Position numbers and translations under genes: made by a program. A stretch of 64,000 bases of DNA from Paraburkholderia humisilvae (GTDB taxonomy: Bacteria > Pseudomonadota > Gammaproteobacteria > Burkholderiales > Burkholderiaceae): positions 248,001-312,000 of the forward strand of contig NZ_CADIKH010000003.1 in NCBI RefSeq assembly GCF_902859855.1, given 5' to 3'. Shown one piece after another: positions 1 to 9,365 of this stretch. A model generated the notes under the pieces. The model saw only the letters and a program-made list of their open reading frames with translations. It had not been told where the DNA came from and did no database searches. How positions within the stretch are numbered: the stretch's first letter is position 1; the number at the start of each line of letters is the position of its first letter.

Positions 1-1454
1 AGACGGTCGTTGTGCAGCTGAGTGACCTGCCCGTGACCGCGGCCATGCTGCCGGAGATCGTGCTGCACTATGTGTTGCGCACGCACGAGAGCGTCATTCT
101 TGACGATGCCGCCGCGCAGTTCCCGTTTGCCACCGATCCCTACATCCGCGAGCGCGACGCGCGGTCCATTCTGTGCCTGCCGCTGATCGCCCAGGCGAAG
201 CTCATAGGGGTGCTGTACCTCGAGAACAACCTGGCCCGCCGGGTCTTCGCGCCGGCCCGCTGCGCGGTGCTGAAGCTGCTCGCGTCACAGGCCGCGGTCG
301 CGCTGGAGGTGGCCCGTTTGTACCGCGATCTCGAACAACGCGAAGCCAAGATCCGGCGGTTGGTCGACGCCAACATCATCGGGATATTCATTTGGGATTT
401 TGCGGGCCGCATTTTCGAAGCGAACGAAGCTTTTCTTCAGATGCTCGGATACAGCCGCGACGATCTCGCTTCGGATCGTGTGCGCTGGACGACGCTCACG
501 CCCTCCGAATGGGCCCGCGTTGATGAAAAGGCTGTTGCAGAGCTTCGAGCGACCGGCAGCTGCAAACCCTACGAGAAGGAGTACATCCGCAAAGACGGCG
601 GTCGTGTGCCGGTGCTTGTCGGTGCGGCGACCTTCGGCGAACTTTCCGACCAGGGCGTGGCCTTCCTGCTCGATCTGACGAGGCGCAAGCAGGCGGAAGC
701 CGAAGCCCGCGAGAGCGAGCGACGCTACCGCGAAGCACAGATGGAGGTTGCGCACGCAAACCGCGTCGCAACGATGGGACAGCTCACGGCGTCGATTGCC
801 CATGAAGTGAACCAGCCGATTGCCGCCACGGCGACCCACGCCGAGGCAGCGCTGCGTTGGCTGGCGCGCCGGCCGCCGCAATTGGACGAGGTCGAACAGG
901 CGTTGACTCACATCGTGAGGAATAGTCATCGCGCGCGGGACGTGATCGGACGGATTCGCGAACTCATCGCCAAAGCGCCGGCCCGGAAGGACTGGGTGGA
1001 TATCAACGAGGCGATCCGCGAAGTCATTGAATTCACCCATGGAGAAGCGGTGAAAAACGGCGCGTCGGTCAAGATGGCGCTCGGCGCAAGTCTGCCGCTC
1101 GTCCACGCGGATCGGGTACAACTGCAGCAGGTTGTTCTCAATCTCGTGCTCAACGCTGTCCAGGCGATGTGCACCGTCGTCGAAGGGCAGCGGGAGCTGC
1201 TCATCTCCACCGATCGCGCTGAACCGGACGGCGTTCGGGTCGAAGTCAAGGATTCGGGACCGGGCTTTCCGTCGGAAAGCCTCGAGCATCTCTTCGCCCC
1301 CTTCTATACAACGAAGCCGGGTGGCCTGGGGGTGGGGCTGTCGATCTGCCGTTCAATCATCGAAGCGCATGGCGGCCTGTTGTGGGTGAGCGTCAACGTG
1401 CCCCAAGGGACTATTTTCTGTTTCACCTTGCCCACTCGCCCATACAGCCCATGA
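1..1454 (+). CDS. Giant multidomain sensor histidine kinase, 3' end only (GAF-PAS-HisKA-HATPase)
   Basis: Reading frame open at the left window edge; the 480 visible residues match the C-terminal quarter of the next gene (1701-7256) almost domain for domain, so this is the tail of a second giant kinase. The order is: end of a GAF domain (RSILCLPLIAQAKLIGVLYL), PAS/PAC (about residues 115-225, ending LDLTRRKQAEAEA), dimerisation helix with the phospho-accepting His in SIAHEVNQPIAA, and an ATPase domain with N-box LNLVLNAVQAM, G1 DSGPGFP and G2 GGLGVGLSICRSI. It is a probable cytosolic autokinase; no membrane segment is visible in this part. The codons before the first GTG (position 12) still align with the paralogue, so that GTG is not the true start. 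The output partner is not visible. Confidence 0.9.
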   Translation, partial: TVVVQLSDLPVTAAMLPEIVLHYVLRTHESVILDDAAAQFPFATDPYIRERDARSILCLPLIAQAKLIGVLYLENNLARRVFAPARCAVLKLLASQAAVALEVARLYRDLEQREAKIRRLVDANIIGIFIWDFAGRIFEANEAFLQMLGYSRDDLASDRVRWTTLTPSEWARVDEKAVAELRATGSCKPYEKEYIRKDGGRVPVLVGAATFGELSDQGVAFLLDLTRRKQAEAEARESERRYREAQMEVAHANRVATMGQLTASIAHEVNQPIAATATHAEAALRWLARRPPQLDEVEQALTHIVRNSHRARDVIGRIRELIAKAPARKDWVDINEAIREVIEFTHGEAVKNGASVKMALGASLPLVHADRVQLQQVVLNLVLNAVQAMCTVVEGQRELLISTDRAEPDGVRVEVKDSGPGFPSESLEHLFAPFYTTKPGGLGVGLSICRSIIEAHGGLLWVSVNVPQGTIFCFTLPTRPYSP

Positions 1455-1700
1455 CGTTTGAGTCATGCGTGTCATCGAATCCGAAAACAAGCGCGGCCGG
1501 CAACACGTGATCAGTGGCTGACCCGACACGCAGCAATAACGTGAAACCGTCAACTCATGAGTGCAGTCAGCGTCAGCCTCAGCCTCAAAAGCCCGACCCT
1601 CCGCACCGCGGCCAGCTGTGGCAGACTAGGGCTCGTACAGACCGGCCGATAGGCACTTCTGCCCAGCATCAGCAGCCGGCTTAACGATGCAGGCCCTCAA

Positions 1701-4700
1701 TTGGACTCCTCCCTTCGGTTCGGCGCGCCTGGCGACACCGGCCATCAGGTGTTATGGGAAGACGGCGAGCAAACACTCTGCCGGCGATGGTGCCCAACCG
1801 CCGACGGCAGACCGGGCGCCGTCCTGACCGTACAGCTCACCGCCGAGCACCCGACCCCAGCCAGCCTCGACCGTCTGGTTCACGAATACGCCCTCAAGGA
1901 CTATCTCGACAGTGCATGGGCCGCGCGGCCGCTCGACATCTTGCACGAAGGCGGTCGAACGCTGCTCCTGCTCGAGGACCCCGGCGGCGCGCCGCTTGGC
2001 CGGCTGCTCGGCGCACCCATGGGCGTCGGCCGCTTTTTGCGTCTCGCGATCAGCATTACCGCGGCGCTCGGCAAAGCGCACCAGTGCGGGCTGGTTCACA
2101 AGGACCTCAAGCCAGCCCATATCCTCGTGAGTGCCGAGCAGGAACAGGCATGGCTGACCGGCTTTGGCATCGCGTCACGTCTGCCACGCGAGCGGCAGGC
2201 GCCCGAGCCGCCAGAGACCATCGCCGGCACGCTCGCCTACATGGCTCCGGAACAGACGGGCCGCATGAACCGCTCGATCGACGCGCGCAGCGATCTCTAT
2301 GCGCTCGGCGTCACGCTATATCAGATGCTCACAGCTTCATTGCCGTTCTACGCCGTCGATCCGATCGAATGGGTGCACTGCCATATCGCACGCAAGCCGG
2401 TGCCACCCAGCGAGCGATCCGCGCACGTGCCCGCGCCGATCTCGGCCATCATCATGAAACTGCTCGCCAAGACGGCCGAGGAGCGCTACCAGACTGCGGG
2501 CGGCCTCGAGCGCGATTTGCGGCGCTGCCTCGACGAATGGGCAGCGCAAGGCGACATCGAGGACTTCACACCCGGTCAACAGGACACGCCCGATCGACTG
2601 CTGATTCCGGAAAAGCTCTACGGGCGGGCGCGCGAAGTTGAAGCGTTGCTGGCCTCGTTCGATCGCATCATCAACAGTGGCACGCCAGAGCTGGTACTCG
2701 TCTCCGGTTATGCCGGCATCGGCAAGTCCTCCGTCGTCAACGAATTGCATAGGGTGCTGGTGCCGCCACGAGGGATTTTCGCCGCGGGCAAGTTCGATCA
2801 ATACAAGCGTGACATCCCATATTCGACGCTGGTTCAGGCATTTCAGGGCCTCGTGCGGCCCCTACTCGGCAAGAGCGACGCGGAGCTCGCCGGCTGGCGC
2901 GAGGCCATTCTGGCGGCGCTCGGGCCCAACGGACGGCTGATCGTCGACGTCGTCCCCGAACTGAAGCTCATCATCGGTGAGCAGCCGCCGGTGCCCGAGC
3001 TTTCGCCACAGGATGCGCAACGACGCTTTCAGCTGGTCTTGCGAAGCTTTATCGGCGTACTGGCCCGGCCCGAGCATCCGCTCGCGCTCTTTCTCGACGA
3101 CTTGCAATGGCTCGACGCCGCCACGCTCGATCTGCTCGAGGACCTGTTGAGCGGCTCCGATTTGCAGCATCTGATGCTGATCGGCGCCTATCGCGACAAC
3201 GAAGTGACCGCTGCCCATCCGCTCATGCGCAAGCTCGACGCCATCCGGGCCGCCGGCGGAAAGGTGGAGAACATTGTGCTTGCGCCGCTGGCCGAAGAGC
3301 ATCTCGCGCAACTGATTGCCGACGCGCTGCGCTGCGAGCCGGCACGCGCCGCGCCGCTTGCACAACTGGTGCATGACAAGACCGGCGGCAATCCTTTTTT
3401 CGCCAATCAGTTCCTGTCGTCGCTAGCCGACACCGGCATGCTCGCCTTCGACCACGATTCGGCGTGCTGGCGATGGGATCTCGCGCGCATGCACGCCAAG
3501 GGCTACACCGACAACGTCGTCGACCTGATGGTCGCGAAGCTGAACCGTCTGCCGCCCGAAACGCAGACCGCGTTACAGCAGCTAGCCTGTCTCGGCAACA
3601 CCGCCGAAACGACGACACTCGCGATCGTCCTCGGCATGTCGGAAGCGCAGGTCCACGAAACGCTAAGGCCCGCCGGCCGCCAGGAAATGGTCGAACGCCA
3701 CGCGGGCACCTGCCGGTTCGTCCATGATCGCGTTCAGGAAGCCGCGTATTCGCTGATCGAGGAAGAACGGCGGGGCCACATGCATCTTCGCATCGGCAGA
3801 TTGCTCGCGCAGCAGACCCCTGCCGGCAAGCGCGAGGAGGTGATCTTCGAAATCGTCAACCACCTCAATCGCGCGATTCCGTTAATCGACTCGCAAGCCG
3901 AGCGGGACCGGCTCGCCGAATTCAATCTGATCGCCGGACGGCGCGCGAAGGCTTCGACGGCCTATGCTTCCGCGCTCAAGTATCTGGTCACGGGCTCGAC
4001 GCTACTGGGCAACGACGGTTGGGAGCGATGCCGGGCGCTGGTCTGCGCGCTCGAGTTGAACCGGGCCGAATGCGAGTTCCTGACCGGCGCGCTGGCCGAA
4101 GCGGACGAGCGCCTGACCGCGCTGTCGGCTCGCGTGGCCACGACCGACGAACGCGCATCCGTCGCGAGCTTGCGGGTCGAGTTGTACTTGACCATCGATC
4201 GCAGCGGCCAGGCGGTCGCCGTCGGTCTCGATTATCTCCGGCATCTTGGCGTCGAGTGGTCACCGCATCCGACCGAAGCGCAAGCGCGCGGCGAATATGA
4301 GCGCATCTGGACAACCCTCGGAGACCGCCCGATCGAGACCCTCGTCGATTTGCCGTTGATGAGCGACCCGGCATCCCTCGTCACCTGCGATGTTCTGGTC
4401 AAACTCGCCGTGCCTGCGTTGTACACGAATGCCAACCTGTTTTGCCTGATCACCTGCCGGCTGGTGAATCTCAGCCTTGAGCGCGGCAATTCCGATGGGT
4501 CGTGCTGCGCTTATGAATGGCTAGGCGGCATGATCGCCGGAGATCGCTTTGGCGACTACCAGACCGGATTTCGCTTCGGCCGACTCGGCTATGACCTCGT
4601 CGAGCAGCGCGGGCTGGAGCGCTTCAAGGCGAGAATCTACGTCGGATTCGGCAATGTCGTCCTGCCGTGGACGCAGCATATCCGCACGGGCCGCGACCTC

Positions 4701-7256
4701 GTGCGGCGCGCGTTCGAGGCCGGCAAACAAAGCGGCGACCTGACTTTTGCGGCGCATTGCTGTAGCCATCTGAACACGAATCTGCTTGCCGCCGGCGATC
4801 CGCTTGCTGAGGTTCAACGCGAAGCCGAGCGCGGTCTCGCATTCGCGCAGAAGATGCGATTCGGTCTTGCCATCGACCGCCTCGGCACCCAGTTGGGGTT
4901 GATCCGGACGCTCAGGGGACTCACGCCGATCTTTGGCTGCTTCGACGATACGCAGTTTGACGAACAGCAGATCGAGCGGCGCTTCGCGGATAATCCGGAC
5001 CTGGCGCTTGCTGAGTGCTGGTATTGGATCCGCAAGCTGCAGGCGCGCTACTTGGCGGGCGACTTTGCGGCAGCCACCGAAGCCTCGCTTAAAGCACAAC
5101 GACTGCTTTGGACATCCCCGTCGCATTTCGAAACGGCCGAATATCACTTCTACGCCGCGCTCAGCCGCGCCGCATCGTGCAACGTTGTTGCGGCTCTTAC
5201 GGCTGAACGCGAACCGCACATCGAGGCTCTGGTTGGACATCATCAACAACTCGAGCGATGGGCCGCGAATTGCCCGGACAATTTCGCGAATCGCGCTGCG
5301 CTGGTTGGCGCGGAGATCGCCCGCCTCGAAGGGCGAGAGCTCGATGCCGAACGTCTGTACGAACAAGCGATCCGCTCAGCCCGCGACAACGGGTTTATCC
5401 ATCACGAGGCGCTGGCCAACGAGCTCGCCGCGCGCTTTTATGCGGCACGCGGCTTCGAGACCATCGCCTTGGCGTATCTGCGAAACGCTCGTTATGGCTA
5501 TGTGTGCTGGGGCGCCAACGCCAAGGTAAGACAGCTTGACGAGTCCGAGCCCCGACTCAAGGACGAGCTGCCTGCCACGGGGCCAACCAGCACGATCGGA
5601 GCGCCCGTCGAGCATCTCGACCTCGCGACCGTGATCAAGGTGTCACAAGCCGTCTCAGGCGAGATCATCCTCGAAAAGCTCATCGATATGCTGATGCGCA
5701 CGGCGATGACCCAGGCGGGAGCCGAGCGCAGCCTGTTGCTGTTTCAGCGAGAGGACGCGCTATGGATCGAGGCGGAAGCCACCACCCGTGGCGACGCGGT
5801 CGTCGTGCATTTGCGTGGCCAGCCCGTGAACGCCGTCGCGTTGCCGGAGCCGGTTTTACAGTACGTGCTGCGTACCCACGAGAGCGTCATGCTCGGCGAT
5901 GCGTCTGCCGAAGCTGCGTTTTGCGCCGATCGCTATATTCGCGAGCATCGGGCCCGTTCCATTCTCTGCATGCCTCTGCTCAATCGGGCCAAGCTCATTG
6001 GCGTGCTCTACCTCGAAAACAACCTGGTGCCGCACGTCTTTGCGCCCGCCCAGGTCGCGGTGTTGAAGCTGCTCGCATCGCAGGCCGCGATCGCACTGGA
6101 GAATAGCCGGTTGTACCGCGAGGCGGCCGAACGTGACGGGAAAATCCGGCATCTGGTCGACGCCAACATCATCGGAATCTTCTTCTGGCGACGCGACGAT
6201 GAGACACCCGAATTCAGCGACGCGACCCTGTATGAGGTGAATGACGCATTTCTGCGGATGATCGGATACGAACGCGAGGATTTCGCATCCGGTCGCGTAC
6301 GCCGTTCGAATCTGACGCCACCGGAATGGTGCGACCGAACCGCGCAAGCCAATGCCGAGCTGATCGCGACCGGAACCATCCAGCCCTACGAGAAGGAGTA
6401 TCTGCGCAAGGACGGCAGTCGCGTGCCGGTGCTGGTCGGGACCACTGCATTCGAAGGCAGGAAGGAAGGCGTCGGTTTCGTGCTCGATCTGACCGAGCGC
6501 AAGCAGGCGGAAGCGAAGGCACGCGAGAGCGAGCAGCGATACCGCGAGGTGCAGGCCGAGCTCGCGCACGCGAACCGCGCGACGACCATGGGGCAGCTCA
6601 CCGCGTCGATTGCCCATGAAATCAAACAGCCGATTGCCGCAACCGCGGCCAACGCCGCGGCCGCCATACACTGGCTCGGCGCGCAGCCGCCGAATCTGGC
6701 GGAAGCCATGCAGGCACTGCAGCGCATCGTGAATGACGCGATGCGAGCCGGCGATATCATCAGCCGGATTCGCGATCTCATCAAAAAAGCCCCTCCACGC
6801 AAGGACACCGTGGACGTCAACGAAGCCGTCCGCGAGGTGATCGAGCTCACGCGAGCGGAAGCGTCGAAGCACAACGTCTCCGTGAAGGCCGTGCTGGCGG
6901 GCGGCCTGCCGTCGATTAGCGGGGACCGCGTGCAGTTGCAGCAGGTGATACTCAATTTAATCGTCAACGCGATCGAAGCGATGAGCGCAACGAGCGACGG
7001 GCCACGCGATTTGCTGATCAGCACCACCGCGAATTCACCCAGGGACGTATTGATCCGTGTGTCGGACTCCGGTCCAGGACTGCCTGCGGATGACAGCGAG
7101 CGCATCTTCGAGCCGTTCTATACCACGAAGGTTGGCGGCCTCGGCATGGGTCTGTCGATCTGCCGTTCGATCGTCGATGCGCACGGGGGACAACTCGTGG
7201 CAAAGCCGAATGGGCGTCGCGGCGCCGTGTTCGAATTTTCGGTGTCCACTCGATAG
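1701..7256 (+). CDS. Trifunctional protein kinase-like / AAA ATPase / GAF-PAS sensor histidine kinase
   Basis: A protein of about 1851 residues. Domains in order: an Hanks-type kinase-like domain (about 20-280; catalytic-loop-like LVHKDLKPAHIL, later MAPEQTGRMNRSIDARSDLY), an AAA_16/STAND ATPase (Walker A GYAGIGKS near residue 340, Walker B LALFLDDLQWLD near 465), a long helical TPR-like region (about 640-1290), GAF (about 1310-1475), PAS/PAC (about 1480-1620), HisKA (SIAHEIKQPIAA) and HATPase_c (LNLIVNAIEAM, DSGPGLP, GGLGMGLSICRSI). No transmembrane segments are seen, so it is likely cytosolic. The DFG Asp is replaced (LTGFGIASRL) and the beta3 Lys is not evident, so the N-terminal domain may be a pseudokinase. 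The TTG start at 1701 is the first start of this frame in the gap; a start further upstream is not excluded because the frame stays open. It lies 246 bp after a paralogue of its C-terminus. The ligand and the phosphotransfer target are unknown. Confidence 0.85.
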   Translation: MDSSLRFGAPGDTGHQVLWEDGEQTLCRRWCPTADGRPGAVLTVQLTAEHPTPASLDRLVHEYALKDYLDSAWAARPLDILHEGGRTLLLLEDPGGAPLGRLLGAPMGVGRFLRLAISITAALGKAHQCGLVHKDLKPAHILVSAEQEQAWLTGFGIASRLPRERQAPEPPETIAGTLAYMAPEQTGRMNRSIDARSDLYALGVTLYQMLTASLPFYAVDPIEWVHCHIARKPVPPSERSAHVPAPISAIIMKLLAKTAEERYQTAGGLERDLRRCLDEWAAQGDIEDFTPGQQDTPDRLLIPEKLYGRAREVEALLASFDRIINSGTPELVLVSGYAGIGKSSVVNELHRVLVPPRGIFAAGKFDQYKRDIPYSTLVQAFQGLVRPLLGKSDAELAGWREAILAALGPNGRLIVDVVPELKLIIGEQPPVPELSPQDAQRRFQLVLRSFIGVLARPEHPLALFLDDLQWLDAATLDLLEDLLSGSDLQHLMLIGAYRDNEVTAAHPLMRKLDAIRAAGGKVENIVLAPLAEEHLAQLIADALRCEPARAAPLAQLVHDKTGGNPFFANQFLSSLADTGMLAFDHDSACWRWDLARMHAKGYTDNVVDLMVAKLNRLPPETQTALQQLACLGNTAETTTLAIVLGMSEAQVHETLRPAGRQEMVERHAGTCRFVHDRVQEAAYSLIEEERRGHMHLRIGRLLAQQTPAGKREEVIFEIVNHLNRAIPLIDSQAERDRLAEFNLIAGRRAKASTAYASALKYLVTGSTLLGNDGWERCRALVCALELNRAECEFLTGALAEADERLTALSARVATTDERASVASLRVELYLTIDRSGQAVAVGLDYLRHLGVEWSPHPTEAQARGEYERIWTTLGDRPIETLVDLPLMSDPASLVTCDVLVKLAVPALYTNANLFCLITCRLVNLSLERGNSDGSCCAYEWLGGMIAGDRFGDYQTGFRFGRLGYDLVEQRGLERFKARIYVGFGNVVLPWTQHIRTGRDLVRRAFEAGKQSGDLTFAAHCCSHLNTNLLAAGDPLAEVQREAERGLAFAQKMRFGLAIDRLGTQLGLIRTLRGLTPIFGCFDDTQFDEQQIERRFADNPDLALAECWYWIRKLQARYLAGDFAAATEASLKAQRLLWTSPSHFETAEYHFYAALSRAASCNVVAALTAEREPHIEALVGHHQQLERWAANCPDNFANRAALVGAEIARLEGRELDAERLYEQAIRSARDNGFIHHEALANELAARFYAARGFETIALAYLRNARYGYVCWGANAKVRQLDESEPRLKDELPATGPTSTIGAPVEHLDLATVIKVSQAVSGEIILEKLIDMLMRTAMTQAGAERSLLLFQREDALWIEAEATTRGDAVVVHLRGQPVNAVALPEPVLQYVLRTHESVMLGDASAEAAFCADRYIREHRARSILCMPLLNRAKLIGVLYLENNLVPHVFAPAQVAVLKLLASQAAIALENSRLYREAAERDGKIRHLVDANIIGIFFWRRDDETPEFSDATLYEVNDAFLRMIGYEREDFASGRVRRSNLTPPEWCDRTAQANAELIATGTIQPYEKEYLRKDGSRVPVLVGTTAFEGRKEGVGFVLDLTERKQAEAKARESEQRYREVQAELAHANRATTMGQLTASIAHEIKQPIAATAANAAAAIHWLGAQPPNLAEAMQALQRIVNDAMRAGDIISRIRDLIKKAPPRKDTVDVNEAVREVIELTRAEASKHNVSVKAVLAGGLPSISGDRVQLQQVILNLIVNAIEAMSATSDGPRDLLISTTANSPRDVLIRVSDSGPGLPADDSERIFEPFYTTKVGGLGMGLSICRSIVDAHGGQLVAKPNGRRGAVFEFSVSTR

Positions 7257-7287
7257 GACTAAACCGTTGTGCTGTGCGCGGCGAGGC

Positions 7288-7629
7288 TTACCGGCGCGGC
7301 GCATCCTCGATATCGATCACTTCCGGAACGGGTTGCTCGCACACATGCTCAGTCATGTCGCCAATGACACGCTTCACGTGGTCATCGGCCGCCTCGTAGA
7401 AAACCTGCTTGCCGCGCCGTTCCGCCCGCAATACTCGAGCGGCGCGCAGCAGGCGCAGATGGTGACTGACAAGCGGCTGCGACATGCCATATTTCGCCGC
7501 GATGTCCGATACGCACATCGGCGCATTCAGGCACGCGACAATGATCTTTAGCCGGCTTGGGTCGCCCATTAGCCGGAACATCTCTGCCAGTTCCACCACC
7601 CGGTCATCGGTTAGCTCATGTGCGGCCAC
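7288..7629 (-). CDS. ArsR/SmtB-family metal-responsive repressor
   Basis: 113-residue winged-helix repressor divergent from the CDF exporter at 7709, so it probably represses that gene and itself until metal binds. The DNA-recognition segment is YGMSQPLVSHHLRLLRAARV. The C-terminal helix holds the complete SmtB alpha-5 site in the right spacing: Asp and His of DDH, then His eleven residues later and Glu three after that (DDHVKRVIGDMTEHVCEQ), which in SmtB/CzrA-type sensors binds Zn(II) or Co(II). The alpha-3 region has only one Cys (MCVSD), so a CadC-type Cd/Pb thiolate site looks incomplete. The start is GTG with a strong GGAGGG ribosome site six bases upstream. Family call is confident; the exact metal is inferred. 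Confidence 0.9.
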   Translation of the reverse strand: MAAHELTDDRVVELAEMFRLMGDPSRLKIIVACLNAPMCVSDIAAKYGMSQPLVSHHLRLLRAARVLRAERRGKQVFYEAADDHVKRVIGDMTEHVCEQPVPEVIDIEDAPRR

Positions 7630-7644
7630 GCGCCCTCCAAAAAG

Positions 7645-7680
7645 TTTACATCAACGTATGTTTATGTGTGTATATAATAG
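7645..7680 (+). promoter_or_regulatory. Candidate promoter/operator of the ArsR-CDF divergent pair
   Basis: The 79-bp divergent gap is AT-rich against a GC-rich background. It has TATAAT at 7673-7678 facing the CDF gene and the dyad ACAT-N6-ATGT (7648-7661), short and imperfect but in the right place for an ArsR dimer. No -35 with ideal spacing is obvious, which would suit a tightly repressed promoter. Position and base composition are observed; binding is inferred. Confidence 0.4.
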
Positions 7681-7708
7681 GCGATTCTAGCGGTCGAGGA
7701 CAGTCTCA

Positions 7709-8761
7709 ATGGCGCACATGCACAACCAGCATGGTGGTGACGCCGGTCATCACCATGGGGGCAGCCACTCCCCTACGCACGATGAACACGCGCATGCAGC
7801 CCATGGCCACGCACACGCACACGGCCATGGAAAGCACGACCACGCGGGTCACAATCACCTTCACGGCGTCACGGATCAGCATCGTATCGGATGGGCATTC
7901 GTTATCATCGCGCTCTTCATGCTGGTGGAAGTGGTAGGCGGCGTCCTGTCGGGGTCGCTTGCGCTGCTGGCCGACGCGGGTCACATGGTTAGCGACGCGG
8001 CAGCGCTGGGGTTTAGTTGGGTCGCCATTCACTATGGCCGGCGCCCGGCGACGGCCCAACTGTCCTACGGCTACAAACGGCTGGAAATTCTCGCCGCGTT
8101 CGTCAATGGCTGCGCGCTCTTCGTCATTGCGGCATGGATTGTTGTCGAGGCGGCGCGCCGGTTCACGTCGCCGGTTCCGGTCATCGGCAAGACGATGCTC
8201 ATCATCGCGCTCGCCGGGCTCGCCGCCAACATTGCCGCGTTCGCCGTACTGCACGGCGGTAACCGCGAAAACCTCAATCTTCGCGGCGCCTGGCTGCACG
8301 TGCTTGGCGATATGCTCGGTTCGGTAGCAGCGATCGTTGCGGCCGCCGTGATCCTGCTGACGGGCTGGACACCGATTGACCCACTGCTGTCCATTTTTGT
8401 CGCAGTTGTCATCCTCAAGAGCGCGTGGGGCATCGTCAGGTCATCCGCGCATATCCTGCTCGAAGGTACGCCAGAAGGAATACACCTGTCCGACATCAAG
8501 GCGGACCTCGAACAGAACGTGCCTGAGGTGGATAACGCACATCATATTCACGCGTGGTCAATCACGGGCGAGCAACATATGGTGACCCTTCACGTCCACC
8601 CCGCAGTGGGCGCGAAGGCATGCGATGTCGTTAGCGCGGTTCAACAGCGCCTCGCGACGCGCTTCAACATTGACCATGTCACGGTCCAGGTTGAACAGGA
8701 CGAGTGTTCCGATGCCCGTTCGACAGAGGGCGGCACACAGCATCAAGTGGAAGGTCGCTGA
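7709..8761 (+). CDS. CDF-family Zn/Co/Cd exporter (CzcD/DmeF-like)
   Basis: 350-residue cation diffusion facilitator of the inner membrane, exporting divalent metal in exchange for protons. The first 55 residues are a His-rich cytosolic tail (many HGH/HAH pairs), then six predicted membrane helices (about 65-260). The two metal-coordinating HxxxD motifs are present: DAGHMVSD in helix 2 and HVLGD in helix 5. The C-terminal cytosolic domain (about 265-340) contains HHIHAWSITGEQHMVTLHVH, typical of the metal-binding dimerisation domain. The start is ATG with GAGGA upstream. It is divergent from the SmtB-type repressor at 7629. Zn(II) or Co(II) is the probable substrate from the sensor next door; specificity cannot be read with certainty. 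Confidence 0.9.
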   Translation: MAHMHNQHGGDAGHHHGGSHSPTHDEHAHAAHGHAHAHGHGKHDHAGHNHLHGVTDQHRIGWAFVIIALFMLVEVVGGVLSGSLALLADAGHMVSDAAALGFSWVAIHYGRRPATAQLSYGYKRLEILAAFVNGCALFVIAAWIVVEAARRFTSPVPVIGKTMLIIALAGLAANIAAFAVLHGGNRENLNLRGAWLHVLGDMLGSVAAIVAAAVILLTGWTPIDPLLSIFVAVVILKSAWGIVRSSAHILLEGTPEGIHLSDIKADLEQNVPEVDNAHHIHAWSITGEQHMVTLHVHPAVGAKACDVVSAVQQRLATRFNIDHVTVQVEQDECSDARSTEGGTQHQVEGR

Positions 8762-8858
8762 CCGCACGCGCGGTTGCGGCCCTATCGGCTCAGCAAGCTG
8801 CGCGCCGTCGCATCGGATCGCCTATCCCGCGTTCTCCGCCGCTTAGCGCGGCCCAAAG

Positions 8859-9287
8859 CTACACGTGACCGTGATGTGCGTGGGCGGCCGACGCTTCCAT
8901 TGCGCCAAGCTCCTGCATGATGCCGCACTCCAGGACCGCCTTTTCAGTCTGGCAGTGTGCGCGCAGCGTCAGCAACTGCTGCTTGAGCGAAGTCAACTCA
9001 TCAATGCGCTTCACAACGTGATCGATATGTTCGTCGATCAATTGGTTGATCGCAGCACAGTCCTCGCCTCGTGCGTCGCCGGCATCGAGCAGCCTGCGTA
9101 TCTCCTCGTGGCTCATGTCCAGCGCGCGACAGTTACGAATAAAGCGCAACCGCTGAAGATGCGCGTCGCTGTAATACCGATAGTTCGCCCCTGTACGGGC
9201 CGCAGCCGGCAGTAGGCCTTCCTTCTCGTAAAACCGGATCGTGTCGGTCGTACAGCCCGCCAGTTGCGCCAATTCACCGATTTTCAT
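8859..9287 (-). CDS. cadR: CadR, MerR-family Cd(II)/Pb(II)-responsive activator
   Basis: 142-residue MerR-family regulator. The N-terminal winged helix (MKIGELAQLAGCTTDTIRFY) is followed by a dimerisation helix and metal-binding loop. The three cysteines expected of CadR/PbrR are present: DC near residue 77 in GEDCAAINQ, HC in RAHCQTEK near 112, and EC in VLECGIM near 119. A His-rich tail (AHAHHGHV) is also CadR-like. It is divergent from the P-type ATPase gene, with the operator at 9310-9330 between them. MerR-type activators bind the over-long spacer and untwist it when metal is bound, so Cd(II), Pb(II) or Zn(II) should induce cadA. The Cys pattern argues against CueR (copper) or MerR (mercury). 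Confidence 0.93.
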   Translation of the reverse strand: MKIGELAQLAGCTTDTIRFYEKEGLLPAAARTGANYRYYSDAHLQRLRFIRNCRALDMSHEEIRRLLDAGDARGEDCAAINQLIDEHIDHVVKRIDELTSLKQQLLTLRAHCQTEKAVLECGIMQELGAMEASAAHAHHGHV

Positions 9288-9306
9288 GATGTCTTCCTCG
9301 CACAGC

Positions 9307-9337
9307 TTGACCTTGGAGTGGCTCCAAGGTGTCCACT
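9307..9337 (+). promoter_or_regulatory. CadR operator and cadA promoter
   Basis: A perfect 9-3-9 palindrome, ACCTTGGAG-TGG-CTCCAAGGT, lies at 9310-9330. It overlaps the -35 hexamer TTGACC (9307-9312); a weak -10 (TCCACT, 9332-9337) would give a 19-bp spacer. An over-long spacer filled by a dyad is the hallmark of MerR-family promoters. It sits 20 bp from the cadR start and about 30 bp before the cadA ATG. The palindrome is seen directly; CadR binding is inferred from position. Confidence 0.85.
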
Positions 9338-9365
9338 AGACCATAAATCAAGCGAGGAATCCACC

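Noticed and set aside
285-1289. Long antisense frame over the partial kinase
   Set aside because: Shadow of a GC-rich gene; Arg-rich composition, no family resemblance.
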